The notes below the pieces were generated by a model, which worked only from the letters and a program-made list of their open reading frames with translations, was not told the origin of the DNA and did no database searches. Shown in pieces: positions 63,016-64,000 of a DNA stretch of 64,000 nt; the first letter of the stretch is position 1; each line of letters opens with the position of its first letter. A program made the position numbers and the translations under genes. Source of the DNA: Polaribacter haliotis (GTDB taxonomy: Bacteria > Bacteroidota > Bacteroidia > Flavobacteriales > Flavobacteriaceae). Where the stretch lies: NCBI RefSeq assembly GCF_014784055.1, contig NZ_CP061813.1, positions 3,234,001 through 3,298,000 of the forward strand, read 5' to 3'.

Positions 63016-64000
63016 TTATTGTTTTTCTGGATTTACGGAGTTATTTGTTTTGGCTTCGTTTTCTCTAATGGTATTTAATTCTTCGTATGCTTCCTGAATA
63101 ATATCGTCGAATTCTTCGAAATTTTTAATAACGTTTTCTAATACAAAAGTTGCTTGGTAAACATCTTTTAAACCGTAATAATTTTTACCCATTATTACAT
63201 AACTCTTAACACCCCAATATTTATAGTTGGAATACCCAGCAATTAATTTCTGAACCATTTTATTAGATGCTTCATAATCTTTTTGTTGATTTTTAAAATA
63301 TGCATTGTAGTATAGTGCCTCCGCTTTTAACTCTCCACTTGCAGTTTTTTCTATTTCGTTATAAAATTCTTCTGCAGTTCTAAAGTCTTCACTTTTAAAG
63401 GAAGATCTTGCAATTAATATACGTGCATCGTTTTCTAAATTGGTGTCTATTTTTTCTTGTTGCAGTACTTTTCTTGCATATTCTTCTGCAAAATCATAAG
63501 CTTCCGTTTCGAAATAAGCTTTCATTAAATTACTCTGTGCAAACAAAATATTTTCTGTATTATTTGCTTCTAATTCTAACCTATCTAATATTGGAAGTGC
63601 TTCACTATAATTAGCTTCTTGTAAATAAATTTGAGATAATTTACTTAAAGATTCTTCGCTAAAATCATTCCTATCTTCATTTATAACATTTTTAAAAGGA
63701 GTAATAGCACTTTGGTATTCTTTATTTTTAAAATATACATCTGCTAGATAATAATTAGCTTTTATTTTATGGATTCCTTCTGGAAATTTTCTAGTATAAT
63801 CAATTAAACTTTTAATAATTTCGTTGTTGTTCTTAGAAGCTAAATATTTTTTTTCAGCAACTGCGAAAGAAGTATTATCAATATCGGAATTGCTAACATT
63901 TATAAACTTTAAGGTTCCCATCCAACTAATATAATCTTCCAGATTTCCTAAATCTATATACACATTTCGTGCATTTGCAACTGCTTCAAGTGCTTCTGGA
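63016..64000 (-). CDS. TPR protein, C-terminal part (5' end outside window)
   Basis: The open frame continues through the right edge of the window. The visible ~328 residues are helical repeats with TPR consensus (ALEAVANARNVYIDLG, YYLADVYFKNKEYQSAI and ALYYNAYFKNQQKDYEAS). It belongs with the outer membrane barrel gene immediately downstream and may be its periplasmic or outer membrane partner, in the manner of large TPR proteins in Bacteroidetes. The N-terminus and total length cannot be judged. Confidence 0.8.
   Translation of the reverse strand, partial: PEALEAVANARNVYIDLGNLEDYISWMGTLKFINVSNSDIDNTSFAVAEKKYLASKNNNEIIKSLIDYTRKFPEGIHKIKANYYLADVYFKNKEYQSAITPFKNVINEDRNDFSEESLSKLSQIYLQEANYSEALPILDRLELEANNTENILFAQSNLMKAYFETEAYDFAEEYARKVLQQEKIDTNLENDARILIARSSFKSEDFRTAEEFYNEIEKTASGELKAEALYYNAYFKNQQKDYEASNKMVQKLIAGYSNYKYWGVKSYVIMGKNYYGLKDVYQATFVLENVIKNFEEFDDIIQEAYEELNTIRENEAKTNNSVNPEKQ

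Overview
The window looks like a chromosomal segment of a low-GC marine Bacteroidota, most likely family Flavobacteriaceae (Polaribacter/Tenacibaculum-like). The evidence is its gene content: fused SecDF, a hypoxanthine phosphoribosyltransferase-adenylate kinase fusion, a GatB-AspRS fusion, M56/TonB-domain proteins and DUF6588-like proteins. Start codons lack Shine-Dalgarno boxes, and promoters have the Bacteroidetes form TTG-N(16-22)-TAnnTTTG. No rRNA, tRNA, CRISPR array, prophage or complete insertion sequence was seen.

Layout. 1-12.5 kb: division and cell wall (dcw) cluster, ftsI(partial)-murE-mraY-murD-ftsW-murG-murC-ftsQ-ftsA-ftsZ. 12.7-24 kb: a small membrane protein, aminotransferase and fatty acid desaturase, rsmG, a beta-propeller glycosidase-like lipoprotein, a pullulanase-type lipoprotein, a DUF3667-type protein, glutaminase and lysS, followed by a candidate small RNA. 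24.3-29.4 kb: a DUF456-like membrane protein diverges from a BlaI-type repressor locus (repressor, M56 protease with TonB-like domain, TPR proteins, TonB-like lipoprotein) with three matching operators. 29.5-41.4 kb: obg, hpt-adk, secDF, fhs, mdh, and two DUF6588-like paralogues with a small lipoprotein. 41.5-43.4 kb: gyrB. 44-49.1 kb: an operon gatC-gatA-gatB/aspS preceded by an asparagine-rich leader peptide and attenuator. 49.2-56.7 kb: the complete trp operon with a Trp-Trp-Trp leader peptide and attenuator. 56.7-64 kb: FKBP, amidohydrolase, DoxX-like and M28 peptidase operon, a decayed membrane protein gene, an outer membrane barrel and a partial TPR protein.

Most striking signals. (1) Two neighbouring operons carry ribosome-mediated attenuators of the same design: leader peptide, anti-terminator arm just after the leader stop codon, then a perfect terminator hairpin with a T-run. 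One leader has three Trp codons in front of trpE. The other has nine Asn codons out of fifteen in front of gatC-gatA-gatB/aspS, which implies that transamidation-dependent Asn-tRNA synthesis is controlled by Asn-tRNA charging. GatB is covalently fused to an AspRS with a non-discriminating-type His, in effect a one-polypeptide transamidosome. (2) Five copies of a 118-152 bp element with long terminal inverted repeats sit exactly between co-directional genes and supply stop codons (murG, trpG) and N-terminal tails (murC, trpE). (3) Three copies of a separate ~90 bp structured repeat show compensatory base changes in several helices. (4) A BlaI-type locus has three operators of the form AACTAA-N4-TTAGTT around its promoter. 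(5) A strong promoter followed by four hairpins ending in a terminator, divergent from lysS, looks like a small RNA gene.
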